Assembly: GCF_001613245.1 (NCBI RefSeq) | Contig: NZ_BDBZ01000020.1 | Location: forward strand, 1 to 64,000 | Reading direction: 5' to 3' | Length of the DNA stretch: 64,000 nucleotides | Source of the DNA: Nocardia speluncae NBRC 108251 | GTDB taxonomy: Bacteria; Actinomycetota; Actinomycetes; Mycobacteriales; Mycobacteriaceae | In this document: in pieces, positions 32,065-41,292 of the stretch | How positions within the stretch are numbered: the first letter of the stretch is position 1 | Layout of the letters: each line of letters opens with the position of its first letter | Notes under the pieces: model-generated | What the model saw: the letters and a program-made list of their open reading frames with translations, nothing else | What the model was told of the DNA's origin: nothing | Databases searched by the model: none | Translations under genes and position numbers: made by a program

Positions 32065-32907
32065 TCAAGCGATGAGATTCGGATGGCCGGTCAGATGCGC
32101 CAGCGTCCGCAGGATCGAGTACGGCACCACCGCACTGGTCCGCGGATTGTCCGCGCTCGGCAGATTCTCGATCTTGATCGAATACCTGCCGATCGGTCCC
32201 GACGCCTCTATCTCGTGACAGGTGAGCTCCGCGTGCGGATCGGCGTACAACTCGACCGACACCGACTCCCAGTCACTCACCGCGAAACTCACCGCGGCCG
32301 CGACATTCAGCGATTTCGGGAACAGCCGCGCCGCCTCGGCCGAACTGCCCGCGAAAACCTGGAGCCGCGTCGCCGTGCCGCCGATTCGCTGCCGCTGCGC
32401 GGTGTCCATCCACGGTTGCACCAGCGACTCCGGCGATTTCGTCGACCGGACGAGCACCCGGTCGAACGGCGCCGCGTCGCGGGCGGCAGCGAGGAGATCG
32501 AGGCCGCCCACCGCACCGTGCGTACACACCACACGCCCCGGTCCGTGACCGGCGATCCGCTGCGCGAACGCCGGATCCGACAGCGCCCCGACCGACGACA
32601 CCAGCAGGTCACGCCCGGCGTCGACCACCTGCTGGGCAACCTCCCACACCGCCTCCTGGGACGCGCATTCGACCACCACGTCCGCGATGTCGAGGGCTTC
32701 GGCGAGGCCGAGCGCGGGCGCCGGGAGATCCGCGACCGGTGACCGATTGACGATCCCGGCCAGTTCGGCACCGGGTACGTCCCCGCGGCGGAGCCGCTCG
32801 GCCACGACCGCACCGATACTCCCGTAACCGAGCACGCACACCCGCACCGGACCCCGGCCCGCGGATAGTGCCGCGGCCGGGCCCGTGAGCTTCGACGCCG
32901 AAGTCAT
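32065..32907 (-). CDS. L-aspartate dehydrogenase-like (DUF108) protein
   Basis: 280 residues. The N-terminal Rossmann motif is VRVCVLGYGSIGAVVAERL; ADVVVECASQEAVWE and LLVSSVGALSD follow; then THGAVGGLDLL and a C-terminal catalytic domain with NVAAAVSFA and HEIEASGPIGRYSIKIENLPS (the conserved E..G..G........P pattern and the histidine region). The family includes NAD-dependent aspartate dehydrogenases (NadX) that make iminoaspartate. No nadA, nadC or other NAD genes are near, so a catabolic role on an imino or amino acid from ring breakdown is more likely. The ATG follows GGGAGGGTG. 130 bp separate it from the Mo-hydroxylase large subunit. Confidence 0.85.
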   Translation of the reverse strand: MTSASKLTGPAAALSAGRGPVRVCVLGYGSIGAVVAERLRRGDVPGAELAGIVNRSPVADLPAPALGLAEALDIADVVVECASQEAVWEVAQQVVDAGRDLLVSSVGALSDPAFAQRIAGHGPGRVVCTHGAVGGLDLLAAARDAAPFDRVLVRSTKSPESLVQPWMDTAQRQRIGGTATRLQVFAGSSAEAARLFPKSLNVAAAVSFAVSDWESVSVELYADPHAELTCHEIEASGPIGRYSIKIENLPSADNPRTSAVVPYSILRTLAHLTGHPNLIA

Positions 32908-33037
32908 AACACCCTCCCGGAGACAGTCACCTGTAGCCGGCGGATATCGCCGCACGGGCGCGGACATCGCCTCATCGCATCCGCGAAATCGGTGACCTGC
33001 GGCCTACAGAGCCCGGGACGCGGGTGGCGGTATCGCC

Positions 33038-35506
33038 TCATCGCACCCCCTCGGAAACTCTGGCGGATGTGGTCCGCGGCGACCGCGGTGCAGGCGGAGG
33101 TACCGCAGCAGCACGCGCGGCGATCGCTTCGTAGACCCGCTGCGGTGACAGCGGGAGTTCGGTGATCTGCGCACCCACCGCATCCGCGACGGCCTGGGCG
33201 ATCGCGCTGGCGACGGGCAGCATCCCCCCCTCCCCCATGCCCTTGCTGCCGAACGGTCCCGCCCCGTGCCCCTGTTCCTGCGTGATCGAGACGAACCGCT
33301 CCGGAATGTCCTCGGCGAGCGGCACCCGATACAGCAGCGCTTCGGCATTGAGCAGCTCGCCGCCGGGGTCGTACCGGAGTTCCTCGAACAACGCCTGTCC
33401 CAATCCGAACACCGCCGCCCCTTCGTCCTGACCGCGACACGCAATCTTGTTGATCACCTTGCCGGCGTCACCGCTGACCGCCAGTTGCAATACGGTGATC
33501 CGGCCGGTCTCGGGGTCGACCTCCACTTCGGCGGCGGCCCAGCCGATCTCCCAGAACACGCACGGCGCCTCGAGCGGCGCACGGTGATCGTTGCGCGCCT
33601 TGTAGAAACCGTCGGCGGAGAATTCGAATCCGGTGTTCCCGAAGACCTCCATGATCATCGGGAAGAGATCGTGCACGGCTCCGCCGGGTATGTGCACATG
33701 CCAGTCCACGAGTTCGAGCCCGGCGGGATCGACGGCGAGTTGCACAGCGGCCCAATCGAGTACCTCGTCACGGAGTTTCTCGGCCGCCGTCCGTACCGCC
33801 TGCCCCATCACCGCAACTCCCGAGGAAGCGTTGGTGCCCTGGTCGAACGGGGTGTTGTCGGTGTCGATGCGTGCGTAGGCCACCCGGGCGGGATCGCAGC
33901 GCAACACCTCGGCGACCAGTTGCGCCATCGCGGAGTGCCCACCCTGCCCCATCTCGGTGAGCGCGCAGTTGAGCAGGACATCACCCCGCGTGGTGACCTT
34001 GACCCGCGCCATGGCGGGCTTGTTGATACCGCCGCCGTCCTTGACGCCCACCGAAACGCCCATCCCCCGGTTCCCGGTCCGCACCCGCTCGTGGTAGCCG
34101 ATCGCATCGGCCACCACCCGCATCCCCGCCTCCAGATCGGAGTCGATACCGGACTCCCCCGGAACGAACTCCTCGCCGAGCGCCTTGAGGTTGCGCACCC
34201 GCAGTTCGTACGGATCGAGTCCGAGGCGATCGGCGATCAGGTCGACCTGCCGCTCACTGGCCCACGTCGCCTGGGTACCACCGAATCCGCGGTAGGCCCC
34301 GGCCGGGACGGTATTGGTGGTGACGACCTGGCACACCGAATCGATATGCTGCCAACGGTAGGCGCCGGGCATCCGGTAACCGGCCTTCTCCGCGACCGCG
34401 GGGCTGTGCTCGGCGTAGGCACCGCCGTTGAGCAGTACCGTCGAGCGCCGCGCGACGAACGTACCGTCGGCCCGCACCCCCGATTTCACGATGAGGGTCG
34501 CCGCGTGCTGGGACACCGTGAGGAACACTTCCTCGGTGGTCATACAGAACCGGACCGGCCGCCCGCCGCTGAGCTGCGAGAGCCGGATCGCGACCGGATC
34601 GGCCTTGGGCCCGTTCTTCGCGCCGAAGCCACCGCCGAGCAGCGGCACATGAACACGGATACGGTTCTCCGGCAATCCGAAAACGCGCGAGAGCTCCTTG
34701 CGCAGATTGAACGGCGACTGGGTAGCGGTCCACACCTCGATCTCGTCGGCGCTCGCCTCGGCGACGGTCACGAATGGTTCGAGATGCATATGGTTCATCC
34801 GCGAGAAGTGAAAGGTGTCCTCGAAGACGTGGTCACAGCTGTCCCAGACCGAAGGCGAGCCGGTGCTGTACCGGAATTCGTAACTCACGTTCGGCGCACT
34901 GCGCAGCGACGCCGACGCGCCCTGCCCGTACTTCGGGATCACCCCGAACGGCTCGTCCGGATGGATGACCGGCGCTGATTCCGCGAGTGCCTCGTCGACG
35001 GTGAACACCGCCGGCAGCACCTCGTATTCGACCCGGATCAGGTCCAGTGCCGTGAGCGCGGTGCGCTCGTCCGCGGCGGCGACCGCCGCCACCACATCAC
35101 CGACGTACCGGACGACGCCGGTCGCGACCACCGGCTGGTCCTTGACCATCGTCCCGTAACACTGCAACCCCTGGATCTCGTCCTGGGTGACGACCGCGGT
35201 GACCCCCGGCAGCGCCCGCGCGGCCGAGGCATCGATGGATACGATGCGGGCGTGCGCGTGCGGGCTGCGCAGCACCTTCGCGTGCAGCATGCCGGGCCGC
35301 ACGATATCGGCACCGTACTCGGCCCTTCCGGTGACCTTGGCCGTAGCGTCCGCACGCGGGCCGTCGCGTCCGGTCACCCGGTGTTCCGGTGGCGCCGTCG
35401 GCAACTCCCGGATCCGGTACCCGCCGATCGCCGGTTCGTCGACAATGTGGGTGCGCGCGTCGATCTGCGGGTCGCGGCTACCCGGCCGGTCCGATACCGC
35501 CGTCAT
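33038..35506 (-). CDS. Xanthine-dehydrogenase-family molybdopterin-binding subunit
   Basis: 822 residues, the large subunit of a molybdenum hydroxylase. GRAEYGADIV and LHAKVLRSPHAHARI mark the N-terminal domain, GGGFGAKNG and AYRGFGGTQAT contact molybdopterin, and GSKGMGEGGML near the C-terminus carries the catalytic base glutamate. Such enzymes put an oxygen from water on the carbon next to a ring nitrogen, or on aldehydes. The ATG overlaps the stop of the [2Fe-2S] subunit gene (ATGA). Gene order FAD, FeS, Mo and the linked xdhC support a complete cytoplasmic heterotrimer. Nicotinate-, picolinate- or quinoline-type substrates are candidates; the actual one is unknown. Confidence 0.92.
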   Translation of the reverse strand: MTAVSDRPGSRDPQIDARTHIVDEPAIGGYRIRELPTAPPEHRVTGRDGPRADATAKVTGRAEYGADIVRPGMLHAKVLRSPHAHARIVSIDASAARALPGVTAVVTQDEIQGLQCYGTMVKDQPVVATGVVRYVGDVVAAVAAADERTALTALDLIRVEYEVLPAVFTVDEALAESAPVIHPDEPFGVIPKYGQGASASLRSAPNVSYEFRYSTGSPSVWDSCDHVFEDTFHFSRMNHMHLEPFVTVAEASADEIEVWTATQSPFNLRKELSRVFGLPENRIRVHVPLLGGGFGAKNGPKADPVAIRLSQLSGGRPVRFCMTTEEVFLTVSQHAATLIVKSGVRADGTFVARRSTVLLNGGAYAEHSPAVAEKAGYRMPGAYRWQHIDSVCQVVTTNTVPAGAYRGFGGTQATWASERQVDLIADRLGLDPYELRVRNLKALGEEFVPGESGIDSDLEAGMRVVADAIGYHERVRTGNRGMGVSVGVKDGGGINKPAMARVKVTTRGDVLLNCALTEMGQGGHSAMAQLVAEVLRCDPARVAYARIDTDNTPFDQGTNASSGVAVMGQAVRTAAEKLRDEVLDWAAVQLAVDPAGLELVDWHVHIPGGAVHDLFPMIMEVFGNTGFEFSADGFYKARNDHRAPLEAPCVFWEIGWAAAEVEVDPETGRITVLQLAVSGDAGKVINKIACRGQDEGAAVFGLGQALFEELRYDPGGELLNAEALLYRVPLAEDIPERFVSITQEQGHGAGPFGSKGMGEGGMLPVASAIAQAVADAVGAQITELPLSPQRVYEAIAARAAAVPPPAPRSPRTTSARVSEGVR

Positions 35507-36051
35507 TCGCGCTCCCCGTCCCGCGCGACCGTCAGTTCCGCCGCACGTTCGACGGATTCCATGATCATCTCGTAGCCGGTGCAACGGCAGGTGTTGGAAC
35601 TGATCCACTCGCGGATGGTGCCGCGGTCGGGCCGGGGTTCGCGGCGTAGCAGACCGGTCGTCAGCATCAGCATGCCGGAGGTGCAGAAACCACATTGGTA
35701 GCCGCCGCATTCCGCGAAGGCCCGCTGCTGCGGCGACAGAGTTCCATCCGGATCCGCCAGTCCCTCGACGGTCTCCACAGCGGCGCCGTCGACCGCGAAC
35801 GCGAATGTCGAACAGGAGGCGACCGGAACATCGTCGACCAGTACCGTGCAGGCGCCGCAGACACCGCGCTCGCACGAGCGCCGCACACCCCGGCAGCCGA
35901 AGTCCGCACGGAGCATATCGAGCAGCACCGCGCTGGAATCGATTCGGCAGTGCCGCTTTTCGCCGTTCAGACTGAACTCTATCGAGGTGTCGAACGCACC
36001 CGGGGGGACTTCCGCGGCGGCCGGACTCGTCTCGGTATCGGGTTCACTCAT
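35503..36051 (-). CDS. Molybdenum hydroxylase [2Fe-2S] subunit
   Basis: 182 residues. The plant-type cluster ligands are in DFGCRGVRRSCERGVCGAC followed by a cysteine in VASCSTF; the second, xanthine-oxidase-type cluster is in CGGYQCGFCTSGML and SSNTCRCTGYEMI. Note that the first cluster reads SCERGVCGAC with the usual C-x4-C-x2-C spacing plus one cysteine earlier. The protein passes electrons from molybdopterin to the FAD subunit. The ATG lies inside the end of the FAD-subunit gene (8-bp overlap) and an in-frame start 15 bp earlier is less likely. Confidence 0.92.
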   Translation of the reverse strand: MSEPDTETSPAAAEVPPGAFDTSIEFSLNGEKRHCRIDSSAVLLDMLRADFGCRGVRRSCERGVCGACTVLVDDVPVASCSTFAFAVDGAAVETVEGLADPDGTLSPQQRAFAECGGYQCGFCTSGMLMLTTGLLRREPRPDRGTIREWISSNTCRCTGYEMIMESVERAAELTVARDGERE

Positions 36052-36919
36052 GCGGTTCGTCCTCACGATGATGGGTGGCAGTGGCCGCCTCGGTGAGCAG
36101 CCTGCGGATCAGTACTGCGACCAGGTGCCTGCGGTATTCGGCGGACCCGGTGTAATCGGCGATATCGTCCGGCAGTTGCGCGGCGAGGACCGCCGCGGTC
36201 GAGGCCACGTCGATACAGGCGGCCGATACCGCCTCGGTGCCGGCGCGCAACGAGAATCCCCGGCGGTACTCCGACCCCGCGGTGGCGTGGACGGACAGGG
36301 TGGCGTCGGTTTCCCGGCGAATCGCGACGGCCACTGTCGTGGTGGGGCGCATGGAACGCTCGTACCCGAACCACACCAGATCCGCAGTGGGCACCGCGAT
36401 ACCGGTGAGCAGCGCGGTGGTGTCGTCGGCCCACAGATCGCCGGGTGCGAGGGTACGGCCGTCCGCGATCGCCAACCGGGCATCGAGCGCACCCAGCAGC
36501 AAGGGCATCTCGTAGCGAAACCGCCGGGCCATCAGATTCCCGCCGACCGTGCCGGTATACCGGATCCGGACCGTGGCGATCCGGGACCACGCCGCCGCGA
36601 GTCCGGGGACTGCTGCGGCGACCGTTGCACTGGTCGCGCCCTCGTGATGGGTCACCATCGGCCCCAGAGACAGCACACCGTCGTCGTGGGTGATCGTTTT
36701 CAGGCCCGCGACCTTCCGCAGCGATACCAGCGCCCCGGGCGCACAACCCTCCCGGACCCTGGCCACGAGATCGCTGCATCCGGCACCGATCACCGCCTCC
36801 GGTTCCGCCGCGAGCACCACCTCGGCCTCGGCGATCGACTCGGGACGGTACAGCCGGAACGGCGCGAGCGCCGATTGGCTCTGCGCGACGATTCCGGATC
36901 CGTCGACCGTGGCCCGCAT
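36044..36919 (-). CDS. Molybdenum hydroxylase FAD-binding subunit
   Basis: 291 residues of the CO-dehydrogenase/xanthine-dehydrogenase medium-subunit family. LAPFRLYRPESIAEAEVVL opens the FAD domain, VIGAGCSDLVARVREG is the first flavin loop, RIRYTGTVGGNLMAR the second (TVGGN motif), and the C-terminal domain follows with DYTGSAEYRRHLVAVLIRR. It takes electrons from the [2Fe-2S] subunit and passes them to an acceptor. Its ATG overlaps the stop of the ABC ATPase (ATGA), so importer and hydroxylase are one transcript, which ties the transported compound to the hydroxylase. Confidence 0.92.
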   Translation of the reverse strand: MRATVDGSGIVAQSQSALAPFRLYRPESIAEAEVVLAAEPEAVIGAGCSDLVARVREGCAPGALVSLRKVAGLKTITHDDGVLSLGPMVTHHEGATSATVAAAVPGLAAAWSRIATVRIRYTGTVGGNLMARRFRYEMPLLLGALDARLAIADGRTLAPGDLWADDTTALLTGIAVPTADLVWFGYERSMRPTTTVAVAIRRETDATLSVHATAGSEYRRGFSLRAGTEAVSAACIDVASTAAVLAAQLPDDIADYTGSAEYRRHLVAVLIRRLLTEAATATHHREDEPHE

Positions 36920-37740
36920 CAGTGCGCCTTGCTCGCAACCGCATCGCGTGCACCGTCGGCTGCCACGCCCTCACCGCGCAGCAGCCTGGTCACATGCGAG
37001 CGGATCTCGACGAACCGCGGATCGGTCTTGGTGGTGATGTGATCGCGCGGCCGCGGCAGGTCGACCTCGATCGTCTCGGCCACGATGCTCGGCGGCTTCG
37101 ACAGCACGATGATGTGATCGGCCAGGTAGACACTCTCGTCGATATCGTGGGTGACGACCAGGACGGTGATCCCGAGCCGCGCCTGGATCGTCAGGAGCAG
37201 ATCCTCGAGTTCGGCGCGGGTCTGGGCGTCGACCGAGGCGTACGGCTCGTCCATGAGCAGCAGTTTCGGGTGGCTGGCCAAGGCTCGGGCGATGGCGACG
37301 CGCTGTTGCATACCGCCCGACATCTGCCAGGGGTAGAGCTTCTCCTTACCCGACAGACCGACCGCGTCGATGGCTTCCTGTACCCGGACAGCGCGCTCTG
37401 CCCGCGGTAGATGTTCCAGTGGGAAGGCGATATTGCGGTCCACCCGCATCCACGGGAACAGTGAGCGCGCGTAGTCCTGGAACACCATGGCCAGACCGTC
37501 GGGCACACCGGACACCTGCCGACCGTCGAAGGTGACCGCACCGGTCGTCGGCACGTCCAGCCCGCTGATGATCCGCAGCAGGGTGGATTTACCGCAGCCG
37601 GAGGGTCCGACGATCACGCTGACTTTTCCGGCCGGGGCGTCGGCGGTGATATCGCGGACCGCGAGATTGGTTCCGTAGGACTTCGAGATGCCGGTGAGGA
37701 CCAGCTCCGCGGACGTGGTCGTCACATCTGTACTAGTCAT
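36919..37740 (-). CDS. ABC importer ATPase, TauB/SsuB type
   Basis: 273 residues. Walker A GPSGCGKST near residue 45, signature MSGGMQQRVAIARAL, Walker B LLLMDEPYASVD and the switch histidine in VVTHDIDESVYLAD are all intact. The closest types are the ATPases of nitrate/sulfonate/bicarbonate importers (TauB, SsuB), which work with NMT1/TauA-like binding proteins. It overlaps the permease upstream by 8 bp and the FAD subunit downstream. Confidence 0.92.
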   Translation of the reverse strand: MTSTDVTTTSAELVLTGISKSYGTNLAVRDITADAPAGKVSVIVGPSGCGKSTLLRIISGLDVPTTGAVTFDGRQVSGVPDGLAMVFQDYARSLFPWMRVDRNIAFPLEHLPRAERAVRVQEAIDAVGLSGKEKLYPWQMSGGMQQRVAIARALASHPKLLLMDEPYASVDAQTRAELEDLLLTIQARLGITVLVVTHDIDESVYLADHIIVLSKPPSIVAETIEVDLPRPRDHITTKTDPRFVEIRSHVTRLLRGEGVAADGARDAVASKAH

Positions 37741-38632
37741 TTTGCTGAGTCACTCCTCGGTGCCAGGCCAACGCCCGCCGTTCGACGAACACGAAGATGA
37801 AATTGAGTGCGACGCCGAGCGCGGCCAGCACGATGAGAACGGACCAGAACCCGGTGTAGTCGAAATCGCGTTGCGTCCGGATCAGCAGATAGCCGAGACC
37901 GTTCTCCGCCTTCTGCAGTTCGGAGATGATCATGATGATGAGCGAGAGCGACATCGCAGTCCGCACACCGGCGAAGATCTTCGGCCCCGCGCCGGGAAGG
38001 ATGATGTGTGCCAGCACATTGCGGCGGGAGATCTTGAACACCGCCGCCGCCTGCATCCGGCCGATGCCCACGCTCTGGACACCGTCGATCGTGTTGAACA
38101 GGATCGGCCAGACCACCGAGAACGCGATGAGGAAGATCTTCGGGCTGTCCCCCGTTCCGAACAGGAAGAAGAACACCCCCAGCAAAGCCGGGCTGGGCAG
38201 CGACCGCCCCAGGTGGATGAGCGGCTGGAACAGCGCCGTCAGCACCGGAACGACACCCAGTACGACGCCCAGCGCGACCCCGATCACGACAGCCAGCAGG
38301 AGCCCCGCCATCGCCCGGTAGACGCTGGGGAAGAAGTGGTCGAAGGTCGCATCGCCGAGGAACAACCGGCCGGCGTCGGCGCTGAGGAAATCGGTGAAGA
38401 CCCGCTGAAAGGCATCGAGCGGCGGCGCGACGATCAGCGAGCCGACTTCCGACTGCGACAGTGCCCACCACCCGGCGAAGATCAGCACCGGAACCAGCAG
38501 CCGGAGACCGGTATTGCCGGCCAACCGCGACAGCGAGCCGCGGGTGCGCGCGGCCGAGGTCACGGCGGGAGACTTCGGTCCCGTCCGGACCGCTGTCGCG
38601 GTGAGTCCGGTGTCGTCGGTCGATGCGACCAT
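37733..38632 (-). CDS. ABC importer permease, TauC/SsuC type (second copy)
   Basis: 299 residues with about six membrane helices after a polar N-terminus of 45 residues. The EAA-like loop is seen as AAAVFKISRRNVLAHIILPGAGPKI in the usual place before the last helices. With the neighbouring permease it probably forms a heterodimer, which is less usual for TauC/SsuC systems than a homodimer. The ATG overlaps the stop of the other permease (ATGA). Confidence 0.9.
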   Translation of the reverse strand: MVASTDDTGLTATAVRTGPKSPAVTSAARTRGSLSRLAGNTGLRLLVPVLIFAGWWALSQSEVGSLIVAPPLDAFQRVFTDFLSADAGRLFLGDATFDHFFPSVYRAMAGLLLAVVIGVALGVVLGVVPVLTALFQPLIHLGRSLPSPALLGVFFFLFGTGDSPKIFLIAFSVVWPILFNTIDGVQSVGIGRMQAAAVFKISRRNVLAHIILPGAGPKIFAGVRTAMSLSLIIMIISELQKAENGLGYLLIRTQRDFDYTGFWSVLIVLAALGVALNFIFVFVERRALAWHRGVTQQND

Positions 38633-39423
38633 CACTGGGCCAGCCCCTTCTTCCATGCGAACACCTTGTTGTCGAGGGCGGTGAAGGCGGTGCTGACCGC
38701 CAGGCCGAGCACCCCGGCCACCAGCGTCGCGGCGTATACGGTGTCGAGGTTGGTCGCGTTCGCGCTGTTGAGCAGGATGTACCCGCCGATTCCCTGCCCG
38801 TTGCCGATCAGCAGCTCCGCGCTGACAGCGACGATGAGCCCGATCGACGCGGCGATCCGGATTCCGGTGAACGCGAACGGAAGCGCGCTCGGGATCTTGA
38901 TCCGGCGCAGGATCGCGATCCCCGAGAGACCGAAGGTCCGGGCCGTCTGCACGGCGGTGGCGTCGGTGGCACGGACTCCGTACAGGGTGTTCAGCAGGAT
39001 CGGCCACATACAGGCGAGCGCCACGGTGATCGAGAGCGGCAGCATTCCCGAACCCAGCAGCAACACCAGGACCGGCCCCAGCGCGACCGACGGCAACACG
39101 CGGAACACCTCGACGGGGAGTTCGAAGGCGAGGAACACCTTCGTGAAGGCGCCCATCAGGCCGCCGAGCACCATACCGGCCACCGTCGCGATCAGTAGGC
39201 CGAGCATCCATTCGCGGAGGGTGAAACCGACCTCCTGCCAAAAGGTCTGATCGCCGAACAGCGCACCGGTTTCGGCCAGCACCCGGCTCGGAACCGGTAA
39301 CCCGGGCGTGGAGATCAGTCCGGTCCGGATGACCACTTCGGTCAGCGCGGCTGTCCCGATTACACCCACGATTCCGTAGGCGATCCGCTGGTTCCGGCCG
39401 AGCGGTTCACTGAGGAGATTCAT
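38632..39423 (-). CDS. ABC importer permease, TauC/SsuC type (first copy)
   Basis: 263 residues, about six membrane helices. The coupling loop ARTFGLSGIAILRRIKIPSAL is followed by PFAFTGIRIAASIGLIVAVSAELL, typical of SsuC-like permeases. It lies 1 bp behind the binding-protein gene and overlaps the next permease. The protein begins near a hydrophobic helix with only a short cytoplasmic tail. Confidence 0.9.
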   Translation of the reverse strand: MNLLSEPLGRNQRIAYGIVGVIGTAALTEVVIRTGLISTPGLPVPSRVLAETGALFGDQTFWQEVGFTLREWMLGLLIATVAGMVLGGLMGAFTKVFLAFELPVEVFRVLPSVALGPVLVLLLGSGMLPLSITVALACMWPILLNTLYGVRATDATAVQTARTFGLSGIAILRRIKIPSALPFAFTGIRIAASIGLIVAVSAELLIGNGQGIGGYILLNSANATNLDTVYAATLVAGVLGLAVSTAFTALDNKVFAWKKGLAQ

Positions 39424-39424
39424 A

Positions 39425-40396
39425 TCAGTCCTCGAGCGTGACGAGATGCGAGGTGACGTCGAAGCCCTCGGGGATCCGTCCCTGGGCGCCGAGCATATCG
39501 GCGACGGACTGCATCTTCGCCGGATCCATCCGCGACACGAAGATCGGCAGCGACATCTTCTGGGCCACCTCCGCGGGGACCTTCGCGACACCGGGCAGCC
39601 AGTTGCGGAAATCGGCCTCGTGGGCGGAGATATCGGCTCCCGCGGCGTAGATCGCGCGGGCGAACGCCGCGGTGGTGTCCGGATTCGCGTCCACGAAATC
39701 GTCACCCGCAACGAAGATCGACGCCGGCAGTGCGTTGTTGGTACCCGTGGTGAGGTCGGCGATCTCCCGCATCCCGGCGCCGCGCGCGGCCGAGGAGAAC
39801 GGCTCGGGCGCGTAGCCCACGTCGATCGACTCGGCCTGCACCCCCGGCAGCATCTCGGGGAACGGCACCTCGACGTACCGCGGCTCGATATCGACCCCCT
39901 GGTCGGCTGCGAGGTTGGCGATGGTGACATCGCCGATGTTGTTGGTGGTGTTCACGCCAACGGTCTTGCCGTTGATATCGGCGAGCGAGGTGATCGGCGA
40001 ATCCGGTTTCACATAGAGGATTCCACTGCCGTCGCCGAGCGACGCCGTATGCGCGACGGTCGTGATGGGCGTCTTGCGGGACTGTGCGATCGCCGCGGAA
40101 ATCGAGTTGGCGATGCTGAAGTCGAGTTCGCCGGAGGCGACCTTCTGGATGCCGATGGGCCCGCCCTGGATCGGCTCGAGCTTCACCGTAAGGCCCTCCT
40201 TCTCGAAGAAGCCTTTCTCATCCGCCCAGTACACGGCCGCATAGTCGGCCAGTGGAAGGACGCCCACCGAGACCTCGGTCTGCTCCAGGGTGCCGTCGGC
40301 CGCCGCGGCGGTGCGCTCGCTCGAACCGCTGCACGAGCTCAGGACCAATGCGGAGCCGGCCAGCAAGGCCGCGGCCGCGAGGCGGATTGTCGTCAT
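39425..40396 (-). CDS. ABC importer substrate-binding lipoprotein, NMT1/TauA type
   Basis: 323 residues. A signal peptide ends in a lipobox ALVLSSC with Cys22. The mature part has the NMT1/THI5 pattern: VSVGVLPLADYAAVYWADEKG, FFEKEGLTVKLEPIQGG, QKVASGELDFSIAN, ADINGKTVGVNTTNN and VGYAPEPFSSAARG. Such proteins bind small anions or heteroaromatic compounds (sulfonates, nitrate, pyrimidines, phthalate). It heads the importer and hydroxylase operon, about 80 bp from a promoter with an embedded palindrome, so its ligand is probably the substrate of the whole locus. Confidence 0.92.
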   Translation of the reverse strand: MTTIRLAAAALLAGSALVLSSCSGSSERTAAAADGTLEQTEVSVGVLPLADYAAVYWADEKGFFEKEGLTVKLEPIQGGPIGIQKVASGELDFSIANSISAAIAQSRKTPITTVAHTASLGDGSGILYVKPDSPITSLADINGKTVGVNTTNNIGDVTIANLAADQGVDIEPRYVEVPFPEMLPGVQAESIDVGYAPEPFSSAARGAGMREIADLTTGTNNALPASIFVAGDDFVDANPDTTAAFARAIYAAGADISAHEADFRNWLPGVAKVPAEVAQKMSLPIFVSRMDPAKMQSVADMLGAQGRIPEGFDVTSHLVTLED

Positions 40397-40473
40397 GAAC
40401 GTCTCCTGTCGGGACGATGGTGGCGACCGGGCTGGGGTCCACCGCGGTTGCCGAACATCTTGGCTGCAAGAGA

Positions 40474-40502
40474 TTTGTACTTCCTTACCGCTAAGAGGTC
40501 AA
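40474..40502 (-). promoter_or_regulatory. Promoter of importer/hydroxylase operon with operator in the spacer
   Basis: On the minus strand TTGACC (40502-40497), 17 bp, TACAAA (40479-40474). The spacer contains CTTAGCGGTAAG, a near-perfect 12-bp palindrome that recurs before the ALDH operon. A protein bound there would cover both boxes, which suggests repression. The rest of 40397-40703 holds this promoter and a terminator but no gene. Confidence 0.6.
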
Positions 40503-40659
40503 CGCCGGATGGGCACGAATTCGACGCTTAACAGCTGGTTAACCCCACCGGAATCTGCCGCCCCGAACGAAGAGATGCAGGTCACACACCCAAATGGAAT
40601 GTGACGGCCCCCACAGACAAAATCGAAAAGGTTTCGCGAAAACGGCCCGGAAACGACGA

Positions 40660-40689
40660 ACGCTCCCAGATCGTGAGATCCGGGAGCGT
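40660..40689 (-). terminator. Terminator hairpin after the marR gene
   Basis: ACGCTCCC / GGGAGCGT arms with an inner GATC / GATC stem and loop GTGA, 14 bp beyond the marR stop. There is no long T-run, as usual in actinobacteria. It isolates marR from the importer promoter region. Confidence 0.65.
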
Positions 40690-40703
40690 GCAAGGCAGGC
40701 CAC

Positions 40704-41249
40704 TCAGGCGGTGCGATCGACCGCGGCTTCACCCTCGTCCACCGGCAGCTCGGCCATTCGCAGCGACCCCTCCAGCACCGCAAGCAACCCCGCCAGCCGA
40801 TCCTTCTGGTCGACATCCAGACCCACCAGCATCCGCGTGAGTTCGGCGAAGTGCGCATCGGCAACACGGTCCACGAGGTCGCGCCCCGCATCGGACAGAG
40901 TCACGTAGACGACGCGGGCGTCCTCGGGGTCGCGTTCCCGCAGCACCAGCCCGGCCTCCTCCAGCCGGTTGACCCGCAAGGTCAGGCCACCCGTCGTGAC
41001 GAGCGTCTGCTTGGCCAGCTCACCCGCCGTGCGCCGGAATTCCGGCTCGGCGCGGCGCAGGCAAGCGAGGACGTCGAATCCCGCCTCATTGGTGCCGAAC
41101 TGCTCGAACACACCATTGATCCGGGAACGGTAGAGCAGGAAACTGCGGTGCATGCGCCCGAAGATCTCCAACGCCGAGACGTCGAGTTCGGGCCGCGATT
41201 GGACCCATTGCCGGATGATCTCGTCGACACCGTCCGAGTTTTCCGTCAC
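40704..41249 (-). CDS. MarR-family regulator of the catabolic locus
   Basis: 181 residues. The winged helix is seen in GFDVLACLRRAEPEFRRTAGEL, then QTLVTTGGLTLRVNRLEEAGLV and the wing RERDPEDARVVYVTLSDAGRDLV. MarR proteins commonly sense aromatic carboxylates and repress catabolic genes. Start chosen at a GTG after AGAGGTA; another GTG lies 36 bp upstream at 41285. It is divergent from xdhC and next to the importer operon. A 14-bp palindrome lies 44 bp upstream as a likely own operator. Confidence 0.9.
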   Translation of the reverse strand: MTENSDGVDEIIRQWVQSRPELDVSALEIFGRMHRSFLLYRSRINGVFEQFGTNEAGFDVLACLRRAEPEFRRTAGELAKQTLVTTGGLTLRVNRLEEAGLVLRERDPEDARVVYVTLSDAGRDLVDRVADAHFAELTRMLVGLDVDQKDRLAGLLAVLEGSLRMAELPVDEGEAAVDRTA

Positions 41250-41292
41250 TACCTCTGCCCCAACCCATCTTCTCGTTGCCTGCACTCACTTA

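Noticed and set aside
32065..32907. NadX acting in NAD biosynthesis
   Set aside because: No nadA, nadB or nadC genes are nearby, and the gene lies in a catabolic operon; the fold assignment stands but the biosynthetic role is unlikely.
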